The translations under genes and the position numbers were made by a program. A stretch of DNA of 64,000 nucleotides from JBFMFR01 sp040752025 (lineage in GTDB: Bacteria; Chloroflexota; Anaerolineae; Anaerolineales; UBA4823): NCBI GenBank assembly GCA_040752025.1, contig JBFMFR010000011.1, positions 1-64,000 of the forward strand. The letters are read 5' to 3'. The notes beneath the pieces are model-generated. The model was given only the letters and a program-made list of their open reading frames with translations, made no database searches and was not told the origin of the DNA. Of the stretch, positions 41,881 to 49,846 are shown piece after piece. How positions within the stretch are numbered: position 1 is the stretch's first letter; each line of letters starts with the position of its first letter.

Positions 41881-43134
41881 ATGAGCCACCTCACCACACA
41901 TACCCCCACCATCCCCACCCTGGCAGCCGCGCCGGAGGCGCGGCGCACGCGCTTCGGACCTTACGGCGGGCAGTACGTGCCTGAAACATTGATGCCGGCC
42001 CTGGCCGAGTTGGAAGCCGCCTACCAGGCCGTGCAGACTGACCTCGCCTTCCAAAGCGAATTCGAGAACCTGCTGAGCACCTACGTAGGCCGGCCCACAC
42101 CGTTATCTTACGCCGCCCGCCTGACGGCCCAACTGGGCGGGGCGCAAATCTACCTCAAACGCGAGGACCTGGCCCACACCGGAGCGCACAAGATCAACAA
42201 CGCCCTGGGGCAGGCCCTGCTGGCGCAGCGCATGGGCAAGCGCCGCATCATCGCCGAGACCGGCGCCGGGCAGCACGGCGTGGCCAGCGCCACAGCCGCC
42301 GCCTTGCTGGGCATGGAGTGTATCGTTTACATGGGCAGCGTGGACATCGCCCGCCAGCAGCCCAACGTGCTGCGCATGCGCCTGCTGGGCGCAGAAGTGC
42401 GCCAGGTGGACAGCGGCAGCCGGACGCTCAAAGACGCGGTCAACGAAGCCATCCGCGATTGGGTCAGCCACGTGGGGGACACACACTACCTGCTGGGCTC
42501 GGCCCTCGGCCCGCACCCCTACCCGCGCCTGGTGCGCGATTTCCAGTCCGTGATCGGGCGCGAGGCGCGCCAGCAAATCCTGGCGCAAACCGGGCGGCTG
42601 CCGCAGGCCTGCGTGGCCTGCGTGGGCGGCGGCTCGAACGCCATCGGCCTGTTCCAGGCTTTCCTGGATGACCCCGGGGTGCGCCTGGTGGGCGTGGAGG
42701 CCGGTGGGCTGGGCATCCCCAGCGGGATGCACGCCGCCCGCTTCGCCGACCCGCGCCTGGGCCGGGAAGGCGTGCTGCACGGGACGTACACCTACGTACT
42801 GCAAGACGCTGACGGGCAGATCGCCCTGACACACTCGATCTCCGCCGGGCTGGATTACGCTGCGGTGGGGCCTGAGCACGCTTACCTGCGCGACCTGGGG
42901 CGCGCCACTTACACCTACGCCGACGACGAGCAGGCCTTGCAAGCCTTCCAGATCCTGGCGCGCACGGAGGGCATCCTGCCCGCCCTGGAGTCGGCCCACG
43001 CCGTGGCCGAGGCGCTGCGCCTGGCGCCGCAGCTCGACCCGCAGGACATTTTGCTGGTCAACCTGTCGGGACGCGGCGACAAGGATTTAGACACGGTTAC
43101 CCAGGCGCTGCAAGAGCGTGGCGCTTTGGCATAA
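41881..43134 (+). CDS. trpB: Tryptophan synthase beta subunit
   Basis: A 417-aa PLP enzyme. Lys104 in H-T-G-A-H-K-I-N-N forms the Schiff base, and E-T-G-A-G-Q-H-G and G-G-G-S-N-A-I-G are conserved PLP-site loops. It condenses indole and serine to tryptophan and pairs with TrpA through a tunnel. This is the standard TrpB1 type. ATG follows AAAGGAG. Confidence 0.96.
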   Translation: MSHLTTHTPTIPTLAAAPEARRTRFGPYGGQYVPETLMPALAELEAAYQAVQTDLAFQSEFENLLSTYVGRPTPLSYAARLTAQLGGAQIYLKREDLAHTGAHKINNALGQALLAQRMGKRRIIAETGAGQHGVASATAAALLGMECIVYMGSVDIARQQPNVLRMRLLGAEVRQVDSGSRTLKDAVNEAIRDWVSHVGDTHYLLGSALGPHPYPRLVRDFQSVIGREARQQILAQTGRLPQACVACVGGGSNAIGLFQAFLDDPGVRLVGVEAGGLGIPSGMHAARFADPRLGREGVLHGTYTYVLQDADGQIALTHSISAGLDYAAVGPEHAYLRDLGRATYTYADDEQALQAFQILARTEGILPALESAHAVAEALRLAPQLDPQDILLVNLSGRGDKDLDTVTQALQERGALA

Positions 43135-43184
43135 GCACCGCGAAGCCGCAAAGAGCGCAAAGAATGTTTAATGAAACCCGGCCC

Positions 43185-43318
43185 TGGCAAGAAAGAAGCC
43201 AGAAAAATTTGTTCTTCTTGGCGTTCTTCGCGCCTTTGCGGTTCAATCCCTGGCTTTGGCGAGAAAGAAGCTAGAAAAATTGTTCTTCTTAGCGTTCTTC
43301 GCGCCTTTGCGGTTCAAT
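43185..43318 (+). repeat. Two tandem copies of a ~63-nt element between trpB and trpA
   Basis: Units at 43185-43247 and 43257-43318 share GAAAGAAG-C/T-AGAAAAAT and GTTCTTCGCGCC followed by TTTGCGGTTCAAT. The same short blocks occur before the trp leader. No promoter is apparent. The gap (219 nt) is unusual because trpB and trpA are normally adjacent or overlapping. Confidence 0.8.
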
Positions 43319-43353
43319 ATCCGGCTTATTATGAAAATTCAGGAGCACAACCT

Positions 43354-44184
43354 ATGAACGGCATCGAACACATCCAAGAATGCTTCGCCCGCCTGCGAGA
43401 ACAAGGGCGGCCAGCCTGCATGCCCTATTTCACCCTGGGCTTCCCCACCCCCGGCGACTCGCTGGCGGTCATCCGGGCCATCGCCGCGGCCGGCGCTGAC
43501 CTGATCGAGCTGGGCGTGCCCTTCTCCGACCCGCTGGCCGACGGGCCAACCATCCAACGCTCCACGCAGCAGGCCCTGGCGCAGGGCATGCGCGTGGCCG
43601 CCTGCCTGGAAATGGCGCGCAAGCTGCGCGCCGGCGGCGTGACCCAGCCGCTGCTGCTGATGGGCTATCTCAACCCGCTGCTATCCTACGGCATCCCGCG
43701 CTTCGTGGCCGAAGCCGCCCAGGCCGGCGTGGACGGGCTGATCGTGCCCGACCTGCCGCCCGAAGACGCCGCCGAGTTGGAAGCCGCCTGCCAGGCGCAA
43801 GGCTGCGCCCTGGTCTACCTGCTGGCGCCCAACTCGACGCCCGAGCGCATCCGCCTGGCGGCCGCCCGCTCGACCGGCTTCATCTACCTGGTCTCGGTCA
43901 CCGGCGTGACCGGGGCGCGCCAGGCGCTGCCCGCCGGGCTGGTGGACTTCATCCAGCGCGTCCGCGCCGCCAGCGACAAGCCCCTGGCGGTGGGCTTCGG
44001 CATCTCTACCCCGGAGCAGGCCGCCCAGGTGGGGGCGCTGGCGGACGGGGTCATCGTTGGCTCGGCGCTGATCGAGGCGGTGGAGGGCAGCCCGGCTCCG
44101 GCGCAGGCCGCGGCGGCTTACGTGGGGCAGATGCGGGAGGCGCTCGGACAACGGCGGGGATGGATGCCGCAAGCCGCCGGCTGA
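43354..44184 (+). CDS. trpA: Tryptophan synthase alpha subunit
   Basis: A 276-aa TIM-barrel lyase that releases indole from indole-glycerol phosphate. The catalytic residues are Glu52 (L-I-E-L-G-V-P) and Asp63 (L-A-D-G-P-T-I-Q). The start at 43354 is chosen because the longer upstream frame reads through intergenic repeats. The C-terminal ten residues (R-R-G-W-M-P-Q-A-A-G) are encoded by the first unit of a 38-bp tandem repeat, so the native end may have been altered. It is the last gene of the trp operon. Confidence 0.94.
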   Translation: MNGIEHIQECFARLREQGRPACMPYFTLGFPTPGDSLAVIRAIAAAGADLIELGVPFSDPLADGPTIQRSTQQALAQGMRVAACLEMARKLRAGGVTQPLLLMGYLNPLLSYGIPRFVAEAAQAGVDGLIVPDLPPEDAAELEAACQAQGCALVYLLAPNSTPERIRLAAARSTGFIYLVSVTGVTGARQALPAGLVDFIQRVRAASDKPLAVGFGISTPEQAAQVGALADGVIVGSALIEAVEGSPAPAQAAAAYVGQMREALGQRRGWMPQAAG

Positions 44185-44226
44185 GCTAACGGCGGGGATG
44201 GATGCCGCAAGCCACCGGCTGAGCTA
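44151..44226 (+). repeat. 38-bp tandem duplication across the trpA stop
   Basis: Units at 44151-44188 and 44189-44226 differ at one base. The first unit includes the trpA stop codon. A partial third start (ACGG) follows. Confidence 0.85.
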
Positions 44227-44227
44227 A

Positions 44228-44270
44228 CGGCTGGGATTCCAAATCCCAGCCTGCTACCCCAAGTGCGCTG
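44228..44270 (+). repeat. Dispersed repeat, second copy (also at 32681-32723)
   Basis: Contains the palindrome GCTGGGATTCCAAATCCCAGC and the CCCCAAGTGCGCTG tail found also at 32681-32723. It lies between the convergent trpA and STAND genes and may help end transcription. Confidence 0.8.
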
Positions 44271-44337
44271 CAAGCGCACTCCCCCGGAGCGGATGCGCTG
44301 AACGCGCTTTAGCACGTTTGGGGTAGCAGGCCGGTCG

Positions 44338-46653
44338 CTACCCGCGCCGGCGCAGCACCCAACGCCGCACCAGCGGAGCCTGGAAGCTGTAGCCCGCCGC
44401 ATCGCTAGCCAGCACGTCGCGGTGCGCCAGGCGCTCGAGGGCGAGCGAGATTTCGGCGGGGGGCAAATCGGGCAGGCGCGCCGCCAGGGCGGGGGCGTCC
44501 AGGGCCTCGCCGGGGGCGCTGGCCAGGGCGGAGAGCACGGCGCGCTGCGCCTCGTCGCTGTCGCGCCCGCCCCACAGGTCGCTGAAATAACCGGCGGCGC
44601 TGACCAGGGCCGAGTCCAGGGCGCGCTCGACGTCCGCCAGCTCGGCCAGCCAGGTGGGCGCTGCGCCGGGCTGGGCTTCGACGGCAGGCCGCTCGTTGAG
44701 GGCGTTGACCAGGTCGCGGCAGGCGGCCTGCAAGAGCAGCGGCTGGCAGCCGGTCAGCGCCAGCAGGCGCTCCGCCGCCCCGGGGGCGTAGCGCAGGGGG
44801 AAATCTGCGATGGGGCGCTCGACCAGCTCGCGCGCCTCGGCGGGCTGCAAGGGGCCGATCTTGAGCAGGCGCACGTTGATGAGATAGTGGCTCCACAGGG
44901 AGGGCAGGTCTTCCAGCGTGTGCGCCCCGCTGAGCAGCAGGGTGAAGCGCGGGTGGTGCTGGATCAGGGCGCGCAGCAGGCTGAAGATGCGCTCGTCCAG
45001 CCGCCCGGCCGCCAGCATCTCTCCCAGAGCTTCGAACTCGTCCAGGGCCAGCAGCACCCAGCGCTGCTCCAGGGCGGCCTCCACCGGGCGCAGCCAATCC
45101 TGGAAGGCCAGGTAAGGGTCGTCCTGCAAGGCCTGGCGCGGCAGCTCGGGCAGCGCCAGGTGGCGGCAGGCGGCGGCCCCCTGGCGCACGCCGCTGGCCA
45201 GCAGGTAGAGCAGCCCGGCGGCGTCCTGGGCGGTGGCGGCCTCTTGCAGGTCGACCATCACCGGCACGATCTGCGGCCCCAGGCGGCTGGGGAGCTGGCG
45301 CAGGGCGGAGGTCTTGCCCATGCGCCGGCTGCCGTAGAGCAGCACGGCCGGGCGCTGCCCGGCGGGCGAGGCCAGCTCGGCCTCCAGGGCGCGGAACAGG
45401 TCGCGGCGGCCCTTGAAAGCCCGGCTGTCCTGGGCCAGGGGCGAGCCGGCCACGTACACGTTGGGGATGCGCTCCTGCTGCGCCAGGGCGGCCAGCTCGG
45501 CCTCGAAGAGCGCCCCCCAGCCGGCCAGGGCTGCCCCGAAGCGATTTGCCAGGCGGCGGTCGGCCAGGCCGCCCAGCCCCTGGCGCACCGCCTGCGCCTG
45601 GGCCTGGGCGGCGCGCAACTGCTCCTGGCGGTTGTAGAGCGTCTCGCTCTCCAGGGCGGCGCGGGCGCGGGCGGCGATCTCGGCCAGCGGCGGCAGCAGC
45701 GCCTCCAGCTCGGGGGCCAGTTTGGGCGGCAGCCAGGCCAGGGTCTCGCCGATGGCGGCCACGCCCGGCAGATTACCGGCGCGTTCGACGTCACCGGCGG
45801 CCAGCTCGACCAGGGCGCGCTGCGCCGCCCAGCCCTGGCGGAAGGAAGCTGCCGTGAAGGCGATGGCGCGCAGGCCGGCCGGGCGGTCGCGGGTAGCCAA
45901 GGCAAGAAGCTGCTGATCAAGGCCGGGCAGCGGGGGCCAGATCACTTCATCCCAGTACACCGGCGAGAGCGCCAGGGGCGCGGCGCGCCGCGCCAGCAGC
46001 CAGCTCAGCGGGGCTTGCAGCAGGTAGAGCGGCAGGCGAAAATAACACAGAATGCAACTTATGCCACCCGCCATGCCACCCATCACACCACCGCTCACTC
46101 CAACCGCCGCGCCTAGCACCACACTCAGAGCCACGCCAAATACCACGCCACCCGCCACGCCAACTCTCACGCCACCCCTCACGCCAAGTGCCGCACCTAG
46201 CGCCACGCCTAACGCCACGCCACCCGCCGCACCAGACGTTACGCCAAGCCACACGCCACCTGCCACGCCATACCCCACGCCATACGCCGCGCCAGACGCC
46301 ACGCCATACCATACACCGAATACCACGCCAAGCACCACGCCACCCGCCACGCCACCCGCTACGCCCAACCAGTTCACTTCCATGCCGGCCAGATCCAGCA
46401 AACCGGCCAGGGCAAAGCCCAGTAGCCAGGGGGTCAGCAGGAGGTGAAACCAGGCCAGCCGGAGCAGGTCGCCCAGGGCCTGATACCCTGGCTGGTGGCC
46501 GCGCCGCCACAAGCTCAGTATGCCGGTGCTTCGACGCGTACCTGGAGCCATCTGGCGGATGTAGCTTTCCAGGGTGATAGGCCTGAAGAAGACCCAATAC
46601 AGCAGGCGCAGCAGGTCGTGCGGGAAACGCAGGGTGGGAAAGGGCTCAGGCAT
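44338..46653 (-). CDS. STAND-type ATPase with glycine/valine-rich membrane domain
   Basis: A 771-aa protein. After two hydrophobic segments (about 12-30 and 67-90), residues 97-197 are a run of short G-V-A/W-x-G-V repeats that should pack as closely spaced membrane helices. A cytoplasmic linker leads to a P-loop NTPase: Walker A G-S-R-R-M-G-K-T-S (441-449), Walker B V-L-L-A-L-D-E-F-E (533-541), and a winged-helix-like end (about 690-771). The ATG follows the preceding STAND gene's TAG with no gap, so both are one operon. The likely role is a membrane-associated switch. No known named family is certain. Confidence 0.7.
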   Translation of the reverse strand: MPEPFPTLRFPHDLLRLLYWVFFRPITLESYIRQMAPGTRRSTGILSLWRRGHQPGYQALGDLLRLAWFHLLLTPWLLGFALAGLLDLAGMEVNWLGVAGGVAGGVVLGVVFGVWYGVASGAAYGVGYGVAGGVWLGVTSGAAGGVALGVALGAALGVRGGVRVGVAGGVVFGVALSVVLGAAVGVSGGVMGGMAGGISCILCYFRLPLYLLQAPLSWLLARRAAPLALSPVYWDEVIWPPLPGLDQQLLALATRDRPAGLRAIAFTAASFRQGWAAQRALVELAAGDVERAGNLPGVAAIGETLAWLPPKLAPELEALLPPLAEIAARARAALESETLYNRQEQLRAAQAQAQAVRQGLGGLADRRLANRFGAALAGWGALFEAELAALAQQERIPNVYVAGSPLAQDSRAFKGRRDLFRALEAELASPAGQRPAVLLYGSRRMGKTSALRQLPSRLGPQIVPVMVDLQEAATAQDAAGLLYLLASGVRQGAAACRHLALPELPRQALQDDPYLAFQDWLRPVEAALEQRWVLLALDEFEALGEMLAAGRLDERIFSLLRALIQHHPRFTLLLSGAHTLEDLPSLWSHYLINVRLLKIGPLQPAEARELVERPIADFPLRYAPGAAERLLALTGCQPLLLQAACRDLVNALNERPAVEAQPGAAPTWLAELADVERALDSALVSAAGYFSDLWGGRDSDEAQRAVLSALASAPGEALDAPALAARLPDLPPAEISLALERLAHRDVLASDAAGYSFQAPLVRRWVLRRRG
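46063..46365 (-). repeat. Low-complexity repeat coding the Gly/Val membrane segment
   Basis: Degenerate 12-24-bp units rich in ACGCCACCCGCCACGCC repeat about 15 times on the + strand. They encode G-V/A-rich tetrapeptides on the minus strand. Expansion by slippage is likely. Confidence 0.75.
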
Positions 46654-47940
46654 CTACGGCTCCGGGAAGAAGAAGCGCCACAGGTTTTGGAAACCGCCCG
46701 CCAGCGCCCGGGGGTCGAGCACGCCCAACAGCAGCAGAGCGGCCAGGACGAGCAGGCCAAAGCCCACCAGCCAGGCCGTGCTCTCGGCGGCTTTGTCGTA
46801 CTTGAGCAGGTCGAGAACTAAACGGCCCAGCAGGCGCGGGCTGCCCGCCAGCCCGCCCAGGGCACGCGGCAGCCAGGGGCGCGGCTGGCGCGCCGCCCCG
46901 AAGGCGAAGTCCACCTGGCGGCGGTAGGCGCGTTCCAGGGCGCGCCAGTCCACCCCGGCGCGGCCGTCTTTGGCCTGGTAGAGCAGGCTGCCGGCCAACT
47001 GCAGGCGGTAGGGCTGCCGCCCGGCCAGTTTCAGCAGGCGCTGGCACTCCTCGAGAGTGAAGGGCCGGTCGCAGGCCAGGCCGCGCTGCGCCAACTGCAG
47101 GGCCTCGGCCTGGCTGAGCTCGCCCAGCTCGAGCAGGTCGAAGATGTTGTGGAAGGGCGAGGTCAGGCCGCCCTGTTCGAACAATGCGTAAAGCGGCTGG
47201 CACGAAGCGGTGACGAAAGCGGCCAGCCCGGCGCTCCCCAGGCTGCGCCAGGCGGTGAAGAACTCGTCGGGGAAGTGCGCTTTGCGCGAGGCCAGGTGCT
47301 CGAACTCGTCCAGGCACAGCACCGGCAGCGGGGCGCGGCGCTGGCACAGCCCGGCCAGGGCCTCTTGAAAGCTTTGCATGCTTGGCTGGGGCGGGACGGG
47401 CAGGGCCAACTGGCCCAGGATGTGCCCGAGCAGGGCCGGCTGGGTATGGCAGCGGGCGTCGTCCAGGTCGACGTAAACGAAGCGGTAGGCACCCGGCCGG
47501 CGGAGCTGCGCGCCGCAGGTCTCGGGCTGCGCCAGGTGGTAGAGCAGCGAGGACTTGCCGATGCGCCGCGGCCCGACCACGGCGGTGTGCTGCACCTGGC
47601 CGCTGGCGGCCGTCTCCAGCCCGGCGAAGATGCGGCGCAGCTCGGCGGCGCGCCCAACGAAATAGCGCCGGTCTTTGATCCCCGCCCCGTAGAAGAAGGG
47701 ATTGGCGGGAGGCGACCAGGGCGGCACCGCCTTGAGCGGCCCAGGCGGCGGCGCGATTTTCGGCTCCAGCGCCGCCAGGCGCGCCTCCAGCGCTGCCACC
47801 TCGGCGCGCTTGTCTTCCAGTTCGATCTTCAAATGGGCGGGGATGGTCAGGGCGGTGTAGGCCGCGGCCTGCTCTTCCAGGATCGCCAGGGACTGCCTGG
47901 CGCGCTCCAGGGCGCGCTCGATCATTTGCCGGTCATCCAT
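46654..47940 (-). CDS. STAND-type ATPase with N-terminal coiled coil and C-terminal membrane helix
   Basis: A 428-aa protein. A helical, probably coiled N-terminus (5-60) is followed by a proline-rich linker. The NTPase has Walker A G-P-R-R-I-G-K-S (123-130) and Walker B V-L-C-L-D-E-F-E (207-214). A single C-terminal transmembrane helix (about 395-415) anchors it. Its TAG is directly followed by the ATG of the second STAND gene. The two share ATPase type but have different membrane segments, suggesting a hetero-complex. A second copy of its C-terminal membrane segment seems to exist as a remnant at 48024-48178. Confidence 0.72.
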   Translation of the reverse strand: MDDRQMIERALERARQSLAILEEQAAAYTALTIPAHLKIELEDKRAEVAALEARLAALEPKIAPPPGPLKAVPPWSPPANPFFYGAGIKDRRYFVGRAAELRRIFAGLETAASGQVQHTAVVGPRRIGKSSLLYHLAQPETCGAQLRRPGAYRFVYVDLDDARCHTQPALLGHILGQLALPVPPQPSMQSFQEALAGLCQRRAPLPVLCLDEFEHLASRKAHFPDEFFTAWRSLGSAGLAAFVTASCQPLYALFEQGGLTSPFHNIFDLLELGELSQAEALQLAQRGLACDRPFTLEECQRLLKLAGRQPYRLQLAGSLLYQAKDGRAGVDWRALERAYRRQVDFAFGAARQPRPWLPRALGGLAGSPRLLGRLVLDLLKYDKAAESTAWLVGFGLLVLAALLLLGVLDPRALAGGFQNLWRFFFPEP

Positions 47941-48023
47941 CTGCGGTGGCCCTCCTGCCTGCGCCGCGCGGCTGCGGGGATTGAATGCGATGGGGTTATT
48001 TTACCTCGATATTGGCAGCATGG

Positions 48024-48380
48024 CCGGCCGGGTTGGCGGGAGGGGCTCAGGCCGGGAATTGCATTCCTGTTCGTGGCGCTGCTGGTGGTGGTCGCCCTGG
48101 GGGTGACCGGCGTGCTGACCCCGCAGGAGACGTTCTCCGGGTTCAGCCGCTCGGTGGTGATGGCGGCAGCGAGGATACCAACGTGCCTTCCGAGGCCAGC
48201 CGGGCGCGCCTGGAGGCCTTGAACAAAAGCAACATCCAGATCGAGATCTACGCCGGGTCAGGGCATGCGCTGGAAGACCCGCCGGGCAGCGGGACGCGCA
48301 TCTTTCGCCAGGAGGCGCTGCAAGTGATCACAGAATTCATCGATACAGTCGTTTCCTCGGGAGGTGGCATAAGCCAGTGA
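48024..48380 (+). pseudogene. Composite remnant: STAND C-terminal membrane tail plus alpha/beta-hydrolase end
   Basis: One + frame (48024-48178) reads G-I-A-F-L-F-V-A-L-L-V-V-V-A-L-G-V-T-G-V-L-T-P, resembling the C-terminal membrane segment of the neighbouring 428-aa STAND protein. A second frame (about 48165-48380) reads the C-terminal third of an alpha/beta hydrolase, with N-V-P-S-E-A-S-R-A and the histidine phrase Y-A-G-S-G-H-A-L-E. Neither has a start. Both are decayed 3' ends joined by deletion. Confidence 0.5.
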
Positions 48381-48392
48381 ACGGAGTATAAT
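48364..48392 (+). promoter_or_regulatory. Candidate promoter of the pRiA4b-like gene
   Basis: GTGGCA (48364-48369) and TATAAT (48387-48392) have a 17-nt spacer, 41 nt before the ATG at 48434. The -35 matches at four of six positions. Confidence 0.45.
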
Positions 48393-48433
48393 TCGATCAC
48401 ACTCAACCGAAGCATTTCGCCCGGAGGTATGCC

Positions 48434-49834
48434 ATGCCAGCTAGAGTTTCCCATGTTTACCAGATCAAGATCAGCCTGGATGACACTCACCCGCCCATCT
48501 GGCGGCGCATCCTGGCGCCGGCAAATTACACGTTGTTCCAACTTCACGAGGTAATTCAAACGGTCATGGGCTGGCAGAATTACCACCTGCACATGTTCAC
48601 CATCGGCGATGCGATCTACGGCGACCCGGCCGACGACGAGTTTGGCGACCTGGGCACGCAAAACGAGAAAGCTTTCAAGCTCAAGAAGCTGTTCCCGGCA
48701 GCCGGGGTGAAGTTCAAGTACGAGTACGACTTCGGCGATAGCTGGGAGCACACCCTGCGCATCGAGAAGATCCTGCCGGCCGAAAAAGGCCAACGCTACC
48801 CGCAGTGCGTGGCGGGCAAGCGCGCCTGCCCGCCAGAAGATGTAGGCGGTGTGTGGGGCTACGAGGGATTCCTGGAAGCCCTGGCGGACCCAAAACACCC
48901 GGAGCACGATGAGTACCTGGAATGGGCGGGCGGCGAATTCGACCCGGCAGCCTTCGACCTGGAGGAGGTCAACCAGCAGTTGGGCCGGCCCGCCTCGCGC
49001 AATTGGATCGAAGATGAAGAAGAAGCGCCCGAGGAGAGCCGGGGGGCAACCATGCCCGCCTGGCTCGACCCGGCCCGCTGGGAGAAGCTGTTCGACCCGC
49101 GGAGCGAGGCCGCCGCCGAAGGGCTGGCGCTGCGCAAGGACACGCTGGCGCTGCTCACTTACCTGCGAGATAACAAAGTCACCGGCACGCAGGCTACCGG
49201 CAACCTGACGCTCAAAGCTGTGGCCGCCATCGCCGCCGCTTTCGTCAACCCGCCGAAGTTGGAGGACAGGGTTGGCAACCATGTCTACCGCTTCCGCAAC
49301 GAGGATGAAGTCTGGCCGGTGTACTTCGTGCACGTTTTGGCGAGCATCGCCGGCCTGCTCAGCGGAGGCCAGGGCCGGCGCTGGAGGCTGACCCGGGTCG
49401 GCGAAAGCTTCCTGGAGATGCCGACCATCGTGCAGGTGTATACCCTGTTCGCCGCCTGGTGGCTGAAAACCAACTGGCTGATCGCCTATCCCTTCGAGGG
49501 CATGGGCGAGCAGTTGCCGTTCGGCGTGCAGGAAAGGCTGCACCAGCGACTGTTGGCATGCCCGGCGGGCCAGCGCGTGGCGTTCGAGGCCTTTGCAGAC
49601 AGCATCATCCAGGAGACCGGTTTGCGCTGGAACAGCGAGAACCAGGAGCATGCCCATAGTTTCTTGCAAGGCGCCATCGAGAGGATGGTGATCGATCCGC
49701 TGGTCGCTTTCGGCGCCCTGGCAGCGCAGCACGAAACCCTCAACAAGTATGGCTGGGATTCCCAGTATCTGGTGAGTTTCCATCTTACGCCGCTGGGCGT
49801 GGGATTGCTGCGCTCGTTGGAAGGGGCCCATTGA
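48434..49834 (+). CDS. pRiA4b ORF-3-like protein with C-terminal extension
   Basis: A 466-aa protein. Residues 1-185 match the plasmid pRiA4b ORF-3 domain: Y-Q-I-K-I-S-L-D-D-T-H-P-P-I-W-R-R, F-Q-L-H-E-V-I-Q, Y-D-F-G-D-S-W-E-H, and C-P-P-E-D-V-G-G-V-W-G-Y. The remaining 280 residues are not part of that domain and may include winged-helix regions (about 255-300 and 395-460). Function is unknown. It is preceded by GGAGGT and followed 12 nt later by the alpha/beta hydrolase. Confidence 0.8.
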   Translation: MPARVSHVYQIKISLDDTHPPIWRRILAPANYTLFQLHEVIQTVMGWQNYHLHMFTIGDAIYGDPADDEFGDLGTQNEKAFKLKKLFPAAGVKFKYEYDFGDSWEHTLRIEKILPAEKGQRYPQCVAGKRACPPEDVGGVWGYEGFLEALADPKHPEHDEYLEWAGGEFDPAAFDLEEVNQQLGRPASRNWIEDEEEAPEESRGATMPAWLDPARWEKLFDPRSEAAAEGLALRKDTLALLTYLRDNKVTGTQATGNLTLKAVAAIAAAFVNPPKLEDRVGNHVYRFRNEDEVWPVYFVHVLASIAGLLSGGQGRRWRLTRVGESFLEMPTIVQVYTLFAAWWLKTNWLIAYPFEGMGEQLPFGVQERLHQRLLACPAGQRVAFEAFADSIIQETGLRWNSENQEHAHSFLQGAIERMVIDPLVAFGALAAQHETLNKYGWDSQYLVSFHLTPLGVGLLRSLEGAH

Positions 49835-49846
49835 AAGCTGGCGGCC

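Noticed and set aside
44422..46116. 564-aa open frame on the + strand
   Set aside because: Antisense shadow of the STAND ATPase gene.
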